Positions 1 to 11,137 of a stretch of DNA of 64,000 bases are shown piece by piece. Each line of letters begins with the position of its first letter. Within the stretch, counting starts at the first letter, position 1. The stretch comes from Flavobacterium covae. Its GTDB lineage: Bacteria; Bacteroidota; Bacteroidia; Flavobacteriales; Flavobacteriaceae. Location: the NCBI GenBank assembly GCA_019565575.1, contig CP067379.1, positions 1,116,001-1,180,000 of the forward strand. The letters are read 5' to 3'. Made by a program: the position numbers and the translations under genes. The notes beneath the pieces were generated by a model. That model worked only from the letters and a program-made list of their open reading frames with translations. It searched no databases and had not been told where the DNA came from.

Positions 1-65
1 ATTACCGTTTAGCGAGTGCAAATATAAGACAGATTTTTGATTATACAAGCGCTTTTTGAAAAAAA

Positions 66-1415
66 TTAAAAAAACTTTTGTGCAATTATTTCAAATATGT
101 CCTTTCCGAAAGTTAATGCCATCAAACTCAATAATATAACCATTCCTATGGTTTGGACAATTTCTGCGGCTTTATCATTTAATTTTTTTCCAGTAATCAT
201 TTCTGCTAAGGTAAAAATGGCATGTCCACCATCTAAACCAGGTATGGGAAGCAAGTTCATAAAAGCTAATCCAATTGAGAACATAGCGGTGAAACCCCAT
301 ATAAATTCCCAATCCCATACAGTTGGTAGCATTTTAGTAATGCCAATTGGACTCTTTACTTTTTTGTAAGCACCTGTTTTAGGTGATAATAATAATTTGA
401 ATTCTTTTATTTTGTATTTTATCTGGCTGTATGATTCTTTGATTGCTTCCAGGAATGGCTTGTATGAAGTTTATTTGATTTGTTACTAAGTATTTTGCTT
501 TCATTTCTTCTTCTGATGGCATTTTATTAGTAAAACCTAAACTTCCTTCTGAACTAACTTGAGCTTCTAAATTAAGGAGGTTTCCATTACGTAATATTCC
601 TAGTTGTATTTTTTTATTTTTATAATTTTGTAAAGCATCTTTTAATTCGTCAAAAATGTCACCTTGTTATTGTTAATAGATACAATTTGATCCGCTTTTT
701 GTAGTTTAGCTTTATCTGCTGGAAATCCAGGAATAATGGAATCTATTACTACAGATCTTAATCTAGGTACTATAAAGTTTTTTCCTTCTGACGAAATAAT
801 TTCTCTTCTATGTGTGTCATTTATAGGTAAATCTAATTTAGTATTAGCTCTTTCCACTGTTACTTTATTAGCAAATAATACATCAATTCCTGCTTTTCTA
901 AGATTTTTGTTTACTGGTTCTCCGTCGATGGCTATGATTTTATCACCATTTTCAAACCCTATCTTTTTGCCAACTTCGCTAAAAGCTAATCCGTTTTGTT
1001 GAATTTTATTTGTTGCAACATATTTTTGACCATAAGTAGTAAAAAGCATGATATAAATAAACCAAGCTAATACAATATTAACAGTTACTCCTCCGAGCAT
1101 AACAATTAAACGTTGCCACGCTGGTTTTGAACGAAATTCCCAAGGTTGAGGAGGTAGAGCCATTTGTTCTTTATCCATACTTTCATCCATCATTCCAGCA
1201 AGTTTTACATAGCCTCCAATTGGCAACCACCCAATTCCCCATTCAGTATCACCTATTTTCTTTTTTAATAAGGAGAACCAAGGATCCATAAATAAATAGA
1301 ATTTTTCAACTCTTATTTTAAATAGTTTAGCAGGAAGATAATGACCAAACTCATGTAAAATAACGAGAACGGAGAGAATAAACAGAATTTGTGCGATTTG
1401 AATAAGTGTATCCAT
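66..1415 (-). CDS. rseP: RseP-like site-2 membrane zinc metalloprotease (frame broken twice)
   Basis: Intramembrane M50 protease that in known systems cleaves anti-sigma factors within the inner membrane. The N-terminal segment carries the zinc motif HEFGH at residues 21-25 in the first membrane helix. A PDZ-like region follows, and the C-terminal part has NLLPIPGLDGGH, the third zinc-ligand motif of the family, plus a final helix. The reading frame is broken twice. A run of five A at 652-656 seems to have lost one base (VTFFDEL is restored with six). An extra base lies at 446-452, where CCTGGAAGC should read CCTGAAGC; removing it joins the middle segment to the C-terminus. With both corrected the protein has the usual length of about 445 residues. 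I consider the breaks sequence errors, not real inactivation, because the remaining sequence shows no decay. Confidence 0.9.
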
Positions 1416-1443
1416 TTTTACTTTTTAGTGTTTCTATAACAGC

Positions 1444-1469
1444 AAAAGTAAGACTTTCGTCTTACTTTT
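1444..1469 (-). terminator. Hairpin terminator behind the M1 peptidase gene
   Basis: A perfect 11-bp inverted repeat (AAAAGTAAGAC and its complement) with a 4-base loop lies between the stop codon of the M1 peptidase gene and the start of rseP. It has A/T runs on both sides and could work in either direction. Confidence 0.7.
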
Positions 1470-1490
1470 TTTAAAATATCTAGTTGAGTA

Positions 1491-3444
1491 TTATTTTTTT
1501 AAGAGTTTTTTAAGAGCCCTGCCTTGGGTTGTTTCTATTAGCACTTGGTAAAGCCCATTGTTTAAATGATAAATGTTTATTTTTTTTTCATTTGTTTTTA
1601 GTACTTCTTGTCCTAAATGGTTTAAAATTTTAATTTTTTGTAATTGAATTGTATTAGGTAATTCAATTTGTATTTGATCGTAACTTGGATTTGGAAATAA
1701 ATTTATACTTGTCGATAATTCAAAATTTTCGTCTGATAACGAGGTAGTACTCCCTTTGGAAATAATATCATTATTTGGATCAAAAAGTATTTTACTAACA
1801 GAGGTTCCTATTGGTAAATCTATAGTATAGAGCTGATTATTGAAAGTATTGTTTAATTTTAAATCTAAATGAGTACCATTATTTAGGATTAATCTTATAG
1901 GTACAGGCATTTCAAAATAAGAAACATACCCAATTTGGGAATTATCAGTAATAGATTGTATTTGATTAATTCTTATTGTAGCTTGATTTGTTTCTGAATT
2001 ATGTACTTTTATGTTGTAAATAGGGTACCCTTCTTTATATACCCAATCATTAAAAAATTCTTGTAAACTACTACCGTGAACTGCTTCTAAATGAGCTTGA
2101 AATTGAGGGGTTAATGCACATTTATAAGCTAATATAGGATCATTTAAATAATTGCGTAATGCTTGAAAGAAATTAGTATCTCCCATTATATAGCGTAGCA
2201 TGTGAGAAACCATAGAGCCTTTATTGTAGGTAATTTGGTTACTAAATATTCTGTTTACATCACTTAATTGGTAGTCGTATAAATATAAATTATCTTTTGT
2301 ATTAGAAGTGATACTAGTAATTTTTGAAGATTTCCACGCATTAAAATCTGTAATACCATCTAAATTTTCAACTACACAACCTGAGATATATTCAGTTAAT
2401 CCTTCATTTAACCATATATCTTTCCAAGAGCCGCAGGTTACTTTGTTACCAAACCATTGATGTGCCATTTCATGAGTTATTAAGTTTCTGTTAAAACTTC
2501 CCATAAATGAAATGGTGGTATGCTCCATTCCTCCTGACCAGTTAAATTGTGCGTGGCCATATTTTTCATTATGAAAAGGATAGGAACCTAACTTTGTTTC
2601 CAAGAAATTTATAATAGGTATTGTGTTTGCTAATGAATGAGATGTATTTATATTATCAAATTCAGGATATATGTAATCTATTATTGGAAAAGTAGGGGTA
2701 GGAGGAGTGTTATTGCCTCCTGCTGTTCCTGTATTTTTAATAGAATAATTGGTTACCGCAAAGGCAACTAAATAGGCTGCAATAGGATAATTATGACGGA
2801 AATGAGTAGTAGCATTTGGACCGTTAATAATTCTGGATACTTGAATACCATTTGAAACGCTAGTATATTGTGAAGGTGCTGTTATATATACATCAATATG
2901 TTCTAATTTATCATTTAAATCCTGTTTGCATGGCCACCAATCAGCTGATCCATAAGGTTCTGAAAGTGTATATATAATAGGGGTACCATTGTGTTTAGAA
3001 GCCGTAAAAGCATTGTTTTGAAAAGAAGGAAGACCCGCGTAATTTATTTCAATTGTTTCTTCATTTCCAATAGTAATAATAGAAGGAAGTGTAATTATGA
3101 GTTCTCCATTTATGTTATGGATAAATTGTAAATCAGTATTTCCTTTCTTTACAGAGGATACAATTAAAGGTTTAGAGAGTTCAAAAGTAACAGTTTTTAT
3201 GTCTTCTAAAGCCTTAAAGGTTAGAGTTACTTTACCATTAATATTGTAAATGTTAGGATCAACGTTAAATTCTAATTTTCCATAGATTAAATCATAATTT
3301 TGAGTATTAGGATTTATCTTTAGATTCATTTTTTTGTTGCTGCTTTCATTTCAGAGAGAGCTATTTCTTCTGTTTTATGTTTCTCGTAATTTTGAGAAAA
3401 GCTAAAAGAAGACAACAATAAAAATAGGAAAGTTATTTTTTCAT
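1491..3444 (-). CDS. Secreted M1-family aminopeptidase with T9SS sorting domain
   Basis: Zinc aminopeptidase of the M1 (gluzincin) family. The motif HEMAHQWFG, followed after about 18 residues by LNEGLTEY, gives the HExxH...E zinc site, and GGMEH upstream corresponds to the exopeptidase motif. The C-terminal 70-80 residues (LFPNPSYDQIQIELP onward, ending in KKLLKK) form a type A T9SS sorting domain, so the enzyme is probably exported through the outer membrane. The longest uninterrupted frame begins at 3329, but the true start is probably 3444. Two A-runs there (near 3337 and 3435) each lack one base, and restoring them gives a signal peptide (MKKITFLFLLLSSFSFSQ) followed by about 20 residues leading into the catalytic part. 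Confidence 0.88.
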
Positions 3445-3456
3445 TTATTAAAAAAG

Positions 3457-3494
3457 TTTAGCGAGCCAATTTACATAAAAATAAGCTCGCTAAA
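3457..3494 (-). terminator. Terminator of the fumarase gene
   Basis: A 10-bp perfect inverted repeat (TTTAGCGAGC and GCTCGCTAAA) separated by 18 bases. On the minus strand it is followed by a T-run. It lies just after the restored fumarase stop codon. Confidence 0.7.
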
Positions 3495-3523
3495 TATTAA
3501 AAAATAGTCAAGTCTATTTTTCT

Positions 3524-5128
3524 TTATAGATTTGCAAAAAAAGTCATTTCCTTTGTCATCTGTAATAATAAAAGCTGGGAAATCTTTTATTTCAATTTTT
3601 CTAACAGCCTCCATTCCTAATTCTTCAAAATCAACTATTTCTACAGAAAGAATATTTTCTTTAGCTAAAATAGCAGCAGGACCACCTATTGAACCTAAAT
3701 AAAAGCCTCCATATTTATGACAAGCATTTGTTACATCCTTGCTACGATTACCTTTTGCTAACATAATCATGCTACCACCTGCTGCTTGGAACTCATCTAC
3801 ATATACATCCATACGACCTGCAGTAGTAGGACCAAAACTACCAGAAGGCATTCCTTGTGGAGTTTTAGCGGGGCCTGCATAATATATTGGGTGATTTTTA
3901 AAATATTCAGGCATTGGTTTGCCAGCATCTAATAGTTCTTTGATCTTAGCATGTGCAATATCGCGTGCTACAATTAGAGTACCATTTAATTTTAAACGAG
4001 TTTTAATAGGGTATTTAGATAATTCTGCTAAGACTTCTTTCATTGGGCGATTTAAGTCTATGATTACAGGTTCTTCTAAGTGAGGAGCTGTTTCGGGTAA
4101 GAAGCGTTTTGGATTGGTTTCTAATTGTTCTAAGAAAATGCCTTCTTTTGTTATCTTTCCTTTAATGTTTCGATCTGCTGAACAAGAAACTCCCATGCCA
4201 ACGGGACAAGAAGCTGCATGACGAGGCAAACGAATTACTCGTACATCGTGTGCTAGATATTTACCTCCAAATTGAGCACCTATAGCACTCTCTTGACAAA
4301 TTTTTTGAATTTTAACTTCCCATTCTAAATCACGAAAAGCTTGACCTGACATATTACCTGGAAGTAGGTAAGTTGTCATAATAACCTGCTGGAAGCCTTT
4401 TTAACAGCTGCTAAATTAGCCTCAGCTGAAGTTCCTCCAATTACAATGGCTAGATGATAAGGAGGACAAGCTGCTGTTCCTAAATCCATAATTTTTTCGC
4501 GAATGAATTCGTCCATTGATTTGTCATTCAAAAGCGATTTTGTTTTTTGATATAAGAAGGTTTTGTTTGCGGAACCACCACCTTTTGCTAGAAATAAAAA
4601 TTCGTATGAACTTCCTTTCTTTGCGTAAATATCAATTTGAGCGGGTAAATTAGAACCTGAGTTTTTTTCCTCAAACATTGAAATTGGTACAATTTGAGAA
4701 TAACGCAAATTCTTATTTTGATAGGTATTAAAAATACCTTTTGATAGCCACTCAGCATCATCTGAACCAGTAAATATATTTTCGCCTTTTTTGGCCATTA
4801 CAATAGCAGTTCCTGTATCTTGACAAGAAGGGAGCTCACCTTCTGCCGCAACAATAGCATTTTGTAATAGGTTGTAAGCTACAAAACGATCATTATCAGT
4901 TGCTTCTGGGTCATCAATTATTTTGCGAAGTTTTTCTAAATGAGAAGAGCGGAGCATAAAAGAAACATCTTTCATGGCCTCTTCAGCTAATAATTCTAAC
5001 CCTTTAGGATCTATATTAAGGATTTCACGATCTCCTAATTGTTCTACATTTACGTAATCAGAAGTCAGTTTTTTATATTGCGTATCATCTTTTAAAATAG
5101 GATACGGATCTTGGTATAAAAAGTCCAT
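3524..5128 (-). CDS. Class I (4Fe-4S) fumarate hydratase, frame broken by two CTTCCA insertions
   Basis: Iron-sulfur fumarase of the TCA cycle, interconverting fumarate and malate. The N-terminal portion contains SCQDTGTA with a cluster cysteine and ends in [16 protein letters not shown]. The C-terminal portion begins with [10 protein letters not shown] and carries [11 protein letters not shown] and [10 protein letters not shown]. The two portions appear as separate overlapping frames because of two extra bases 31 bp apart, at 4358-4364 and 4389-4395. Deleting one C (coding strand) in each CTTCCAG restores [19 protein letters not shown], the normal junction. A run of seven T near 3535-3541 looks one base too long: with six, the protein ends in DFFANL at 3524, and as written it runs on to 3471. 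The restored length of about 530 residues is typical. Two compensating insertions in a core enzyme argue for an artefact. Confidence 0.92.
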
Positions 5129-5160
5129 TATATATGTTTTTGAAAGGTAAATATACTAAT

Positions 5161-6123
5161 TTATATAAAACAGCCGATATTTAGTCGGCTGTAGGTTTTT
5201 TTTGAGTTACTATTTTTTTTTACTTCGTCTGATTGTCCATAGAGCATTTTTTCTAGCAAAGGTTTTAATGATTCTGGAAAAGAAGACCAAGGATTAGTAC
5301 CTAAATAAATTTCTTTTAATAAGGATAATTGATTTAATTCCTCAGGCAGTGTGCGTAACTGATTTTCATCTAAATCTAGATACGATATTGTGATACATTT
5401 ACCAATTGAAGCAGGTATTTTTTTAATCATATTTTTTTCTAAATTCAAATAACTTAATTTAGATAAGTTGCCAATCTCTTCGGGTAATACAGTTATTTTA
5501 TTCTGATTTAAAAGAAGTGTTGTAAGATTTGTTAATAAACCTATTTCTCTAGGAAAGACTTCTATTTTATTTTTTTCTGCGTTTAGGATTTTTAAATTTC
5601 TCAAATTTTCAATACCTGGAAAAAAAGTTTTAATAGTATTATTAGAAAAATTTAATTCTGTAAGATTAATCATACCAGCCATTTCTATGGGTAAGTCAGA
5701 AATTTTATTACCACTAATATCTAATTTCTTTAATTTACTTAATTTGGCAACGGATGGTGAAATATATTCCATTTTATTCTTGTTTAATTCTAGTTTTTCT
5801 AGACAAGCTAATTTGCAAATTTCGATAGGAAAGCGTTGAATAAGATTATTAGTTAAGTAAATTTCTTTTAATTTAGTCAGATTTGTTATTTCAATTGGTA
5901 GAGAAACAATGGTATTATTTTTTAAATATAATTTTTCTACATTCACGAAATTACCAATTTCGGGTGGAATTTTGGTCATTTGTTTATTAGATAAATCTAA
6001 TATCTTAACAGTGGCAGGATTTTCACAAAATAAATCATTTTCTACACGTTGATTACTTTGCGCTTTTGTTAAAAAACTAAAAAGTAGGAGTAAGTTCATT
6101 ACTCCATTTAATGTTTTGTTCAT
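5161..6123 (-). CDS. Secreted leucine-rich-repeat protein
   Basis: After a signal peptide (NLLLLFSFLTKAQ) the protein is built of about eleven LRR units of 23 residues with the pattern LxxLxLxxNxIxxLPxEIxxL. This is the consensus of bacterial and plant-type LRRs used as protein-interaction surfaces. There is no catalytic domain, so a binding or adhesion role is the most that can be inferred. As written, the frame runs through the downstream hairpin. If the nine-A run at 5213-5221 were ten, a TAG at 5210 would end the protein just before the terminator, which is more natural. It lies between fumarase and the SCO1-like gene on the same strand. Confidence 0.8.
   Translation of the reverse strand: MNKTLNGVMNLLLLFSFLTKAQSNQRVENDLFCENPATVKILDLSNKQMTKIPPEIGNFVNVEKLYLKNNTIVSLPIEITNLTKLKEIYLTNNLIQRFPIEICKLACLEKLELNKNKMEYISPSVAKLSKLKKLDISGNKISDLPIEMAGMINLTELNFSNNTIKTFFPGIENLRNLKILNAEKNKIEVFPREIGLLTNLTTLLLNQNKITVLPEEIGNLSKLSYLNLEKNMIKKIPASIGKCITISYLDLDENQLRTLPEELNQLSLLKEIYLGTNPWSSFPESLKPLLEKMLYGQSDEVKKNSNSKKTYSRLNIGCFI
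5170..5192 (-). terminator. Hairpin terminator of the LRR gene
   Basis: Perfect 8-bp stem ACAGCCGA/TCGGCTGT with a 7-base loop, flanked by T-runs on both strands. It overlaps the last codons of the LRR frame as written, which supports an earlier true stop. Confidence 0.65.
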
Positions 6124-6152
6124 AGTTTATAATTTGGGGGCTGGTTAAATTA

Positions 6153-6826
6153 CTATTTTTTTTCGTCAGTACATAAAAATTCTATATCTTTTAATAATTT
6201 TTCTACTTCTTCTCTTTTGGTGCCATCATAAAAACCTCTTACTCGTTTTTTTGATCTATTAAAATAAAGTTTTCTGTATGTACCATATCATAAAGCTCTT
6301 CTGGCTTGCCTGTTTTAACCGCTAAATAGGATTTTCTAGCAATATAATAGATATCTTTTTTATTACCTGTTACCAAATTCCATTTTCCACTAATAGCACC
6401 TTTTTCCAAAGCGTATTTTTTTAAAACAGGAACACTGTCTATATCAGGTGTTACAGAATGAGAAAGAAGCATAACTTTAGGATTATTTTTAATTTGTTCT
6501 TGTAACCACGACATATTATTTGTCATCAAAGGACATATAGTTTGACAACTCGTAAAGAAGAAATCAGCTACATAAATCTTGCCCTCATAATCTTTTTGAG
6601 TTACAATTTTTCCATCTTGATTGATAAAAGTAAAATCAGGAATTAAATGTTTATTAGCAATGTGTTGTACGGTAGTATCTACTAATTCTGGATTAACCAT
6701 TGAAGGGGTGTAAATAGGTAATGTTTTCTTAGGTTTTAAAACCATATAAAAAAGTGAAATACACAATATAGAAATCACACTTAATGTGATTATAAAAACG
6801 CGATATTTTTTTATTCTTTCAATCAT
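6153..6826 (-). CDS. SCO1/SenC-family copper chaperone
   Basis: Membrane-anchored thioredoxin-fold protein that delivers copper to cytochrome oxidase in characterised members. One N-terminal membrane helix (residues about 8-28) is followed by the SCO domain. This has the copper-binding CxxxC in TSCQTICPLMT and the distal histidine in YDMVHTENF. The frame as written stops at 6239 after DQKNE. A run of seven A at 6246-6252 is probably eight; restoring it extends the protein by about 29 residues to a TAG at 6153 (RVRGFYDGTKREEVEKLLKD), the usual SCO C-terminus. A TACCTTTG promoter box lies 15 bases upstream of the start. Confidence 0.88.
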
Positions 6827-6840
6827 AACTTAACTTTGTA

Positions 6841-6848
6841 CAAAGGTA
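6841..6848 (-). promoter_or_regulatory. Bacteroidota -7 box (TACCTTTG) for the SCO gene
   Basis: TACCTTTG on the minus strand matches the TAnnTTTG consensus and lies 15 bases before the ATG at 6826. Confidence 0.5.
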
Positions 6849-6995
6849 TAAAACCTAATTTAAGGAGTAAATACTAAATCTTTACTTAATTTAATTTTTT
6901 AGAACATAATCAAATCGTTTTTTGAATGTATTTTGTAACAAAAAACTACAAAGTATACTAATAGGCATTAAATAATTATAGAAGAAAACAAAAAA

Positions 6996-9031
6996 ATGAG
7001 AAGAACTGTATGGCGTGTTATGACACTATTATCGTTTATTTCGATAAGTGTTATAGCTCAAGAAAAACCAGGAATTAACCTTAATTACATGGATAAGAAT
7101 GTAAAGCCAGGAGATGATTTCTTTCGTTATGTAAACGGAGCTTGGTATGATAAAACAGAAATTCCCGCAGATAAAACACGTTGGGGAAGTTTTGATGAGT
7201 TGCGTTTTAACACAGATAAAGATGCTTTAGCAATTCTTAAAGAAGCTATATCTAAAAATTTAGATGCAAAATCAGATCAAGGAAAGGCAGTAAATGTTTA
7301 TAAAACCTATATGGATACCATCACAAGAAATAAAAGAGGTATCAAGCCTTTGCAGCCTTATTTAGCAAAAATTAATGCTATTAAAAATGTACAAGACCTT
7401 AATAAATTAATTACAGAAATAACCCCAGAAGGAGGTATAGGATTTTATAATGCAGGTGTTGGTCCCGATGCTAAAGATTCTAATAAAAATGTAGTTTACA
7501 TTAGTTTAGGTAGTTTAGGTCTGCCAGATCGTGATTATTATATCTCAGATGATAAAGATTCTAAAGAAAAACGTGAAAAATATGTTTTACACGTAACACG
7601 TATGTTACAATTTTTAGGCGAAAAACCAGAACTAGCAAAACAAAACGCAGAGAAAATTTTAGCTCTAGAAATAGAAATGGCTAGACCTAGATTAGATAGA
7701 GTACAGCGTCGTGATAGAAGAAATACATACAACCCAATGACTGTTGCTGATTTACAAAAATTAACACCATCAGTAAATTGGGATGCTTATTTACAAGGAA
7801 TAGGACTTGGTAAAATAGAACAAGTTATTGTTTCGCAGCCTAAATACATGGAAGCTTTAGAAACTATTTTTAAAGGTAATAAAATAGAGGATTGGAAAGC
7901 TTATTTACGTTGGATTTTATTAGATGAATCATCAAATGAATTGACTACTGAAATAGAAAAAGCAAACTGGGATTTTTACAGTAAAACCTTACAAGGTGCT
8001 TTAAAACAAAGACCCCGTGAAGAAAGAGCTTTACAAGTTGTAAATGCCACTGTAGGTGAGGCATTGGGAAAATTATATGTTGAAAAAAAATTCCCAGCAG
8101 AAGCAAAAGCAAAAGCAAAAGCAATGATTGAAAATGTATTTCTAGCTTTTGAAAATCGTATTAATAAACTTCCTTGGATGACTCCAGAAACACGTAAAGG
8201 AGCGATTGATAAATTACGTAAGTCAACCATTAAAATCGGATACCCTGACAACTGGAAAGATTATTCTAAACTAGAAATTGTAGCGAAGGAAGCTGGTGGA
8301 AATTATTTTGAAAACATGAAAAATGTTGCAAAATGGGCCTATCAAGATGATATAGAAAAATTAAATAAACCTGTTGATAAAACAGAATGGGGTATGTCTC
8401 CGCAAACAGTTAATGCGTATTTTAACCCTACCTATAATGAAATTGTATTCCCGGCTGCTATCTTACAACCGCCATTTTATGACTATAAAGCAGATGAAGC
8501 AGTAAATTACGGTGGAATAGGAGCCGTAATAGGACATGAAATTTCACATGGTTTTGACGATTCAGGTTCTCGTTATGACGCTGATGGAAATTTAAAAAAC
8601 TGGTGGACAGATGAAGATTTAAAACAATTTACAGGCTTAGGAAATGCCTTAGCATCACAATACAGCGCTTTACAACCACTACCAGGTATTTTTGTTGATG
8701 GAAAGTTTACTCTAGGTGAAAACATTGGCGATCTAGGGGGGTTAATGCAGCTTATGATGGATTACAATTATTCTTAAGTAAAAATGGTAGACCTGCTACA
8801 ATTGATGGTTTTACGCCAGAACAACGTTTCTTTATTTCATGGGCAACTATATGGCGTTCCAAAATGAGAGATGAAGCAATTAAAAATCAAGTAAAAACAG
8901 ATCCACACTCTCCAGGAATCTATCGCGCCTATATACCACTTACAAACGTAGACGCTTTTTACCAAGCTTTTAATATTAAAGAAGGAGATAAACTCTTTGT
9001 TAAACCTGAAAATAGAATAAAAATTTGGTAG
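6996..9031 (+). CDS. M13-family (neprilysin/PepO-like) zinc endopeptidase, secreted
   Basis: Neprilysin-type metalloendopeptidase. It has an N-terminal signal peptide ending SISVIAQ, then the M13 N-terminal domain. The catalytic signatures are NAYFNPTYNEIVFPA, the zinc site VIGHEISHGFDD (HExxH), and ENIGDLGG with the third ligand and catalytic aspartate. The frame as written ends at 8777. At 8738-8746 a G-run or the following A pair lacks one base, and restoring it continues as NAAYDGLQLFLSKNGRPATIDG and ends at 9031 with ENRIKIW, the normal M13 C-terminus. The restored length is about 678 residues. Confidence 0.92.
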
Positions 9032-9055
9032 TTTAAACTATTTTAATAAAAGTGA

Positions 9056-9097
9056 AACCCTTGAAGTAATTATTATGTTATTCAAGGGTTTTTTTAT
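9056..9097 (+). terminator. Terminator of the M13 peptidase gene
   Basis: An 11-bp stem (AAACCCTTGAA and TTCAAGGGTTT) with a 15-base loop is followed by a run of T, 25 bases after the restored stop codon. Confidence 0.85.
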
Positions 9098-9207
9098 TTT
9101 CTCAAAGTGTTAAAATAAATACAATATTGGGAAGTACTTTGATTCTTATCTGTTTTTATTATAAATTGCCGAATAAAATCGTACATTCGCAGGTTAGAAA
9201 AATATAA

Positions 9208-10894
9208 ATGATGATAGAAATCAAGAACATTTCGCGCTCCAGAGCGCAAGAGTCGTCGGCGGCTATCGAACGACTGTACATTACCATGAGACATTTGTTT
9301 AACAGAGGTTTTTACAAACCAATGGGCGTTTCAGGGGATACTTTACGAGAAGCTTTATTAGAACTTCGTCCAGAAATTTATGGTTCCATTGCAGAAGAAA
9401 AAGTAGAATTAAACGGCTTGTTGTATGTAATTGAACGTTTGCCAGTAGGAATTGAAGAATGTCGTTATATCAACCTAACTTCCGATGAAGGGTATTCTAA
9501 TTCGCATTTTCAACCAATTGTTCCTCCTAAACGTCGTAGAAATTGTTATCGAATTGATGACGAACAAATGAATGTAGAAATTACAAGAGGACGTTCGGAT
9601 ATCTATGATATTTTAACACACTTGACTTTTATTTTTATCGAATCACACAAAATTAAAGATCGTGTATTAATTAGTGATGAAGGAAGAGTTTCACGTGATT
9701 GGCAAAAATTAGAACAAGCTGCATTACAAACAAAAAAATTAACATTAATAGAACGTGAAAAAGCTATTTCACATGCTGCGAATGTATTAGGGAGAACTTT
9801 TGCAGAAGTAAACAGTATCTATGACTCTTTTGGAAACGCATCACAACCAGATCGTTTCTTACATGTAATTTATTGGTTAGGAAAATTAGCAATAGAAGAA
9901 GTAGTTGACAATAATAAACGTACAATTACTTTCAGCCCAATTTTAAGAGAACGTTTAGGACACCATATTTATGGAGATATATGGGCAACTAATATCAAAA
10001 AAACCTTAGCAGATAATAAATTATTAGAAAGACCTATTCATATTATTAGTGCTAATATGCACAGCGTAATGAATTCAGTATTTGCACCTTATGTTTTAGC
10101 CTCTAAATACAAAGGAAAAGGAGAATACCAAATTTATGAAGACTTATCAGCATCTGGCAATAAAGAACTGCGTAAAAAAGTAGAGGACTTTGCTTTACAA
10201 AATGGTATGATTTCAATACCCGATACATCAGGAACTAATATTGATGTTCAGATTTTTGATACAGCTAAGTTTGATTGGAAAAAAACAGCTTTCCCTCTAA
10301 CAAATACTACGACTCAAGCCCCTGTTCTAATCGTAATGGATTACGCCTTTGGAGAACAAGCCTTTGAAACAATTGATGAATTATTAAAACCTTATAAAAC
10401 AGAAAAAGGAAAAATATTCCTGAACGTAGAATCTGTTTCTATTATGGGTAAAGCAGGGATTCTAGAAGGAGGTAAAGGTGATATTATGATTCCTAACTCG
10501 CACGTTAATGAAGGTACAGCAGATAATTATCCTTTTGAAAATGAACTAACAAAAGAACTATTTGAAGGAAACGATATTCCAGTTTACGAAGGTCCTATGA
10601 TAACTGTTTTAGGAACTTCTTTACAAAATAGAGATTTGCTTAAATTTTTCCATGAATCTACTTGGGCAGCCATAGGTTTAGAAATGGAAGGAGCGTATTA
10701 TCAAAAAGCTATTCAATCAGCTTCCAAAATACGTAAAAGCATCAATCCTGATGTAAAAGTACGTTATGCGTACTACGCATCAGATAATCCGTTAGAAACA
10801 GGAAGCACACTGGCTTCCAGGAGGATTAGGGACTACAGGTGTAAAACCCACCTATTTAATTACAATAAAAATCTTAGAGCAAATATTCAGTTAA
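9208..10894 (+). CDS. DUF6909 family protein (nucleoside-phosphorylase-like C-terminal region)
   Basis: Long conserved cytosolic protein of flavobacteria, now grouped as DUF6909. I recognise the sequence pattern (MRHLFNRGFYKP, VIERLPVGIEECRYINL, SVSIMGKAGILEGGKGDIM) but know of no established function. The C-terminal third resembles the nucleoside phosphorylase/AMP nucleosidase fold (GLEMEGAYYQKAI is like the purine-phosphorylase MEG motif). The frame as written ends at 10917 in unrelated sequence. Removing one C from CTTCCAG at 10814-10820 restores ETGSTLASGGLGTTGVKP and the family's normal end at 10894. The ATG at 9208 is chosen because homology to the family begins within about ten residues. 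Confidence 0.85.
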
Positions 10895-10934
10895 AATACA
10901 TCTTTGCTTTTACTTAAACTGTACACTAAACAAT

Positions 10935-11006
10935 GATTAATGGAATCAAAAATCATTCATAAAAAATTAAAATGACTTCTTATTTTAAATGAATGATTTC
11001 CATTAA
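10935..11006. repeat. Imperfect inverted repeat between DUF6909 and the PL8 lyase gene
   Basis: AATGGA...AATCATTCAT on the left is complemented by ATGAATGATTTCCATT on the right, with a six-base interruption in the left arm. It may be a weak terminator for the DUF6909 gene. There is no clear T-run other than the AT-rich flanks. Confidence 0.45.
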
Positions 11007-11026
11007 AAAACTTTAAAAAAATAAAA

Positions 11027-11066
11027 GTACTACAATATGTATTCCTTATTGTACATATTGTAGTAC
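11027..11066. promoter_or_regulatory. Perfect 15-bp inverted repeat upstream of the PL8 lyase gene
   Basis: GTACTACAATATGTA at 11027-11041 and its exact reverse complement at 11052-11066 are separated by 10 bases. It lies 71 bases before the restored lyase start and is not followed by a T-run. An operator or an mRNA leader structure is more likely than a terminator, but that is inference. Confidence 0.5.
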
Positions 11067-11137
11067 ACAAATAAATCAAATAATAATAAATTAAAAACAA
11101 GCACTTATATAGGGCTGTTTTTATAATTCACAAAATT

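Noticed and set aside
1..65. Possible gene or promoter at the left edge
   Set aside because: Too short; AT-rich sequence without start, box or hairpin that I can support.
3471..5128. Two-subunit (alpha/beta) fumarase
   Set aside because: The joint is restored to a single class I protein by removing two CTTCCA insertions.
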